Source: Peristeroidobacter agariperforans
GTDB lineage: Bacteria; Pseudomonadota; Gammaproteobacteria; Steroidobacterales; Steroidobacteraceae
Assembly (NCBI RefSeq): GCF_004138335.1
Contig: NZ_RYFW01000002.1
Span: 415,501-479,500, forward strand
Length of the DNA: 64,000 nt
Direction of reading: 5' to 3'
Made by a program: the position numbers and the translations under genes. The notes under the pieces are model-generated. The model made no database searches and was not told the origin of the DNA. It saw nothing but the letters and a program-made list of their open reading frames with translations. Below, piece by piece: positions 61,713-64,000 of the stretch; position 1 is the first letter of the stretch, and each line of letters begins with the position of its first letter.

Positions 61713-61946
61713 ATGAACACAAAGATGATCCTCGCCGCTCTGGCGTTGTCGCTGTCGCTCGCTGCTTGCGCCAAGAAGGAAGAGGCTCCGGCCGAAGCCG
61801 CTGCTCCTGCCGCCGAGGCTCCTGCTGCCGAAGCTCCTGCTGCCGAGGCTGCTCCTCCGGCTGACGCCACTGCTCCGGCCGAAGCTGCTCCTGCCGACAG
61901 CGCCACGGCGCCGGCTGGCGAGACCACGCCGCCCCCGGCTCAGTAA
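61713..61946 (+). CDS. Small Ala/Pro/Glu-rich lipoprotein
   Basis: 77 residues. MNTKMILAALALSLSLAAC is a lipoprotein signal (lipobox LAAC); the mature part starts CAKKEEAP and continues as an almost pure Ala/Pro/Glu repeat (PAAEAPAAEAPAAEA). It has no folded domain and no recognised function; it may be a spacer or cell-wall-associated lipoprotein. The frame extends upstream to 61503, but the ATG at 61713 gives the signal peptide. A hairpin terminator follows at 61999. Confidence 0.75.
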   Translation: MNTKMILAALALSLSLAACAKKEEAPAEAAAPAAEAPAAEAPAAEAAPPADATAPAEAAPADSATAPAGETTPPPAQ

Positions 61947-61961
61947 TCGAGCCTGGCTCGC

Positions 61962-61986
61962 GGGGGCGGATTTCCAATCCGTTCCC
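61962..61986. repeat. Palindrome GGGGGCGGATTT-type, copy 4
   Basis: GGGGGCGGATT and AATCCGTTCCC form an imperfect inverted repeat with a TCC centre, 15 bases after the small lipoprotein stop. It resembles the palindromes at 51160, 51199 and 58396. Confidence 0.6.
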
Positions 61987-61998
61987 GACTTGCCACGA

Positions 61999-62032
61999 AC
62001 AACGGGCGGGTTTTCCCGCCCGTTGTCGTTTT
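61999..62032 (+). terminator. Rho-independent terminator
   Basis: ACAACGGGCGGG pairs perfectly with CCCGCCCGTTGT around TTTT, followed by CGTTTT. It ends the small lipoprotein transcript. Confidence 0.85.
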
Positions 62033-62156
62033 GAGGGTCGCCCGGATCCGCCAGCAGTGGGGATCACCGATATCGGCGACTGTGAATCGGCAGTACTGTA
62101 ATCTAAGGATTGAAACTCTCGATCAGCGGAGGTGGCAAGGGAATCGCCAGCAAGCC

Positions 62157-62669
62157 GTGCCCGTCAGTATTCGCGATGCTTTGAATTCTCCACGCGACCG
62201 TCAGTGGATCCAGGCTCAATATCCGGAGTACCTGGAAGACCTGTCGCTCATGAGCATGAACACCGGCGTGTTCCCGGCCACCCGTGAGGTGCAGACGGAG
62301 CTCATGGCGCGCTGGTTCGCCGACGACAGCTCCTACCCATTGATCATTTTGAAGAACGAGCAGCCGGCAGGCTTCGCGCTCGTCAGCCGCCCAGCTCGGA
62401 ATCGGCGCGATCAAGTGGACTTCCGCATGGCGGAGTTTTTCATCGCCTTGAAGTCGCGGCGGCTGGGCATTGGCCGGGATGCCGCGAATCTGATCTTCAA
62501 CCGCTTCGCGGGCAGTTGGGAGATCACGGAGTTCCTGCACAACAAAGCCGCCGTCGGTTTCTGGCGCGCCATCCTGCTGGAGTACACCGGCGGAAAGTTT
62601 CAGGAAAAAGTCGCGCACGGAGAAGTGCGCCAGACATTCACGTCCACGAATCGTCAGCGCGTCCGCTGA
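62157..62669 (+). CDS. GNAT-like acetyltransferase family protein
   Basis: About 170 residues. IRDALNSPRDRQWIQAQYPEYLEDLS starts the domain; PLIILKNEQPAGFALV and the segment RRLGIGRDAANLIFNRFAG (an acetyl-CoA pyrophosphate-binding-loop-like region with R-R-L-G-I-G) place it in the GNAT superfamily, followed by NKAAVGFWRAILLEYTGGKF. The substrate is unknown. The start is uncertain: the GTG at 62157 fits the domain start, but the frame is open to 62031, and a GGAGGTGG ribosome-like site lies at about 62128. Confidence 0.75.
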   Translation: MPVSIRDALNSPRDRQWIQAQYPEYLEDLSLMSMNTGVFPATREVQTELMARWFADDSSYPLIILKNEQPAGFALVSRPARNRRDQVDFRMAEFFIALKSRRLGIGRDAANLIFNRFAGSWEITEFLHNKAAVGFWRAILLEYTGGKFQEKVAHGEVRQTFTSTNRQRVR

Positions 62670-62753
62670 TCCTGTCGCTGCGAAGTCCGCCGCGGCGCTC
62701 TCATAGTTGTCATCAGCTATCCTATGGGGACCTTCCCGGGCGGAGAGCTTTCG

Positions 62754-63551
62754 ATGGCGATGGATGTGGTGGACTACGAGATCTTCGGCGATGACATGCA
62801 GTACGTGGAGATCGAGCTCGATCCCGGCGAAGCGGCGATCGGCGAGGCGGGCGCGATGATGATGATGCAAGACGGTATCGAGATGGATACCGTCTTCGGC
62901 GACGGCTCCGCTCAGCAGGGCGGCCTGTTCGGCAAGCTGCTCGGCGCCGGCAAGCGCCTGGTCACAGGCGAGTCGCTGTTTACGACGATATTTCACAACG
63001 AGGCGCGGGCCAAGCGCCGCGTGGCGTTCGCGGCGCCGTACCCGGGCAAGATCATCGCCGTGAAGCTGTCCGAAGTTGGCGGAACTTTGATCTGCCAGAA
63101 AGACAGCTTCCTGTGCGGAGCGCGCGGTGTGTCGCTCGGCATTGCATTTCAACGTCGACTCGGTGCAGGGCTGTTCGGCGGGGAAGGCTTCATCATGCAG
63201 AAGCTCGACGGCGACGGTCTGGTGTTCGTGCACGCCGGCGGCACGTTGATGATGCGCGATTTGCAGCCAGGTGAGCGGCTGCGCGTCGATACCGGTTGTA
63301 TCGTCGCGCTCGAGCCCAGCGTCGACTTCGACATCCAGTATGTCGGCAAACTGAAGAGCGCGCTGTTCTCCGGCGAAGGCTTGTTCTTCGCGACCCTTAC
63401 CGGGCCGGGCCGCGTTTGGTTGCAGTCTCTGCCTTTGTCACGTCTCGCCAATCGCATCATCGCTTCCGCGCCTGCGGCCGGCGGTCGCCAGGTCGGCGAA
63501 GGCTCTGTGCTCGGGTCGCTGGGCGGGCTTCTGGACGGCGACAATAGCTAA
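62754..63551 (+). CDS. AIM24/TIGR00266 family protein
   Basis: 265 residues. [21 protein letters not shown] is the family start, with [14 protein letters not shown] and [13 protein letters not shown] following, and a central beta-rich fold with [14 protein letters not shown]. The family is widespread and without proven biochemical function in bacteria (mitochondrial AIM24 belongs to it). The ATG at 62754 follows GGAGAG; the ATG at 62724 is less likely. It is Gly-rich near the C-terminus. Confidence 0.88.
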   Translation: MAMDVVDYEIFGDDMQYVEIELDPGEAAIGEAGAMMMMQDGIEMDTVFGDGSAQQGGLFGKLLGAGKRLVTGESLFTTIFHNEARAKRRVAFAAPYPGKIIAVKLSEVGGTLICQKDSFLCGARGVSLGIAFQRRLGAGLFGGEGFIMQKLDGDGLVFVHAGGTLMMRDLQPGERLRVDTGCIVALEPSVDFDIQYVGKLKSALFSGEGLFFATLTGPGRVWLQSLPLSRLANRIIASAPAAGGRQVGEGSVLGSLGGLLDGDNS

Positions 63552-63626
63552 CTCGAATTGTGATCGTCGATAAACGCACGGTCGCCGGAACATCACAGCC
63601 ATTCGATCTTCCTGGGCAAAGCCACA

Positions 63627-64000
63627 ATGGAAGTAACCCTAGGTTTTCGACAAACCGCACTTGCCCTCGGCTCGATGCTCTGGCTCGCCGGCTGCTATCC
63701 TGCGTTCCGAACGGTTCAACCCCGAGTGGATGTCGTCGTGCTGGATTCGGCCGGGCGACCCGTGCAAGGCGCAACGTTCACTCTTGCGACCTATCGGTAC
63801 CCGCGCGCCGTACCCGCTACTACGAAGCTCGTTCCGTACCAAACCGACGCCGCCGGCACGGTGTCGATTCCACGACGCGGCGATTGGCAAATGGAAATAC
63901 TGTTGCCGGACGGCTCGAGTTGGTACGGATGGCGCTATTGTGTCGAGAAAGCAGGCTACCGGGCGATTGCATCCGCCGAGACCCAGAGATTCAGCCGCCC
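63627..64000 (+). CDS. Lipoprotein with an Ig-like or carboxypeptidase-regulatory-like domain, 3' end outside the window
   Basis: The frame from ATG 63627 stays open to the end of the window (124 codons). It starts MEVTLGFRQTALALGSMLW with lipobox LAGC, so the product is a lipoprotein. The next part, VDVVVLDSAGRPVQGATFTL, is the usual opening of a carboxypeptidase-regulatory-like beta sandwich, followed by YQTDAAGTVSIPRRGDWQ. The function is unknown. The family and end of the protein cannot be judged from this fragment. Confidence 0.75.
   Translation, partial: MEVTLGFRQTALALGSMLWLAGCYPAFRTVQPRVDVVVLDSAGRPVQGATFTLATYRYPRAVPATTKLVPYQTDAAGTVSIPRRGDWQMEILLPDGSSWYGWRYCVEKAGYRAIASAETQRFSR

Overview
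The window is high-GC gammaproteobacterial DNA. The gene content (beta operon joined to the str, S10, spc and alpha operons, a cbb3 oxidase gene, a TonB-dependent receptor with a Sphingomonas/Steroidobacter-type TonB box and plug, SthA, MscL, PepQ) suggests a free-living aerobic to microaerobic bacterium. My best guess is the Steroidobacteraceae/Xanthomonadales side of the class. That family-level guess is an inference and is weak.

Region 1 (1-19.8 kb) is accessory and metabolic. It starts with the N-terminus of ccoN (cbb3 oxidase) and hemN (oxygen-independent haem synthesis). These are followed by an overlapping pair encoding a cyclopropane-synthase-like methyltransferase and a geranylgeranyl-reductase-family flavoprotein, and then by phosphoketolase (xfp). 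Next come a FixL/FixJ-like kinase and regulator pair divergent from a PAS hybrid kinase, a tandem universal stress protein, a stand-alone KAS III, recQ, an MFS transporter, a PilZ protein, a PLP-dependent dehydratase, murI and an HDOD-GGDEF diguanylate cyclase. Several of these fit life at low or changing oxygen.

Region 2 (19.9-53.0 kb) is an unbroken run of the transcription and translation core, all on the + strand: tRNA-Tyr/Gly/Thr, tuf, tRNA-Trp, secE, nusG, rplKAJL, rpoBC, rpsL, rpsG, fusA, a second tuf, rpsJ, rplC to rplO, secY, rpmJ, rpsMKD, rpoA and rplQ. The two tuf genes encode identical proteins. Visible regulation includes a promoter before the tRNAs, an L10 leader before rplJ, an attenuator-like hairpin before rpoB, a near-consensus sigma-70 promoter before rpsL, a promoter in an unusual 391-bp gap between rpsJ and rplC, and a terminator after rplQ. 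L17 carries a histone-H1-like Lys/Ala tail.

Region 3 (53.1-64 kb) holds a secreted ApbE flavin transferase, a TonB-dependent receptor, sthA, mscL, pepQ overlapping a hydratase-fold lipoprotein gene, a tiny Ala/Pro/Glu lipoprotein, a GNAT-like protein, an AIM24-family protein and the start of a lipoprotein gene cut by the window end.

No phage, insertion sequence, CRISPR array or classical defence system was found. The less explained content is non-coding: (a) hairpin elements built from reiterated GCGGTTA/GCGGTTG heptads around a shared core, two of them inside ribosomal operons; (b) short GGGACAGATTT-type palindromes at four places; (c) an about 250-bp imperfect palindrome after mscL; (d) a dense stack of hairpins before murI.
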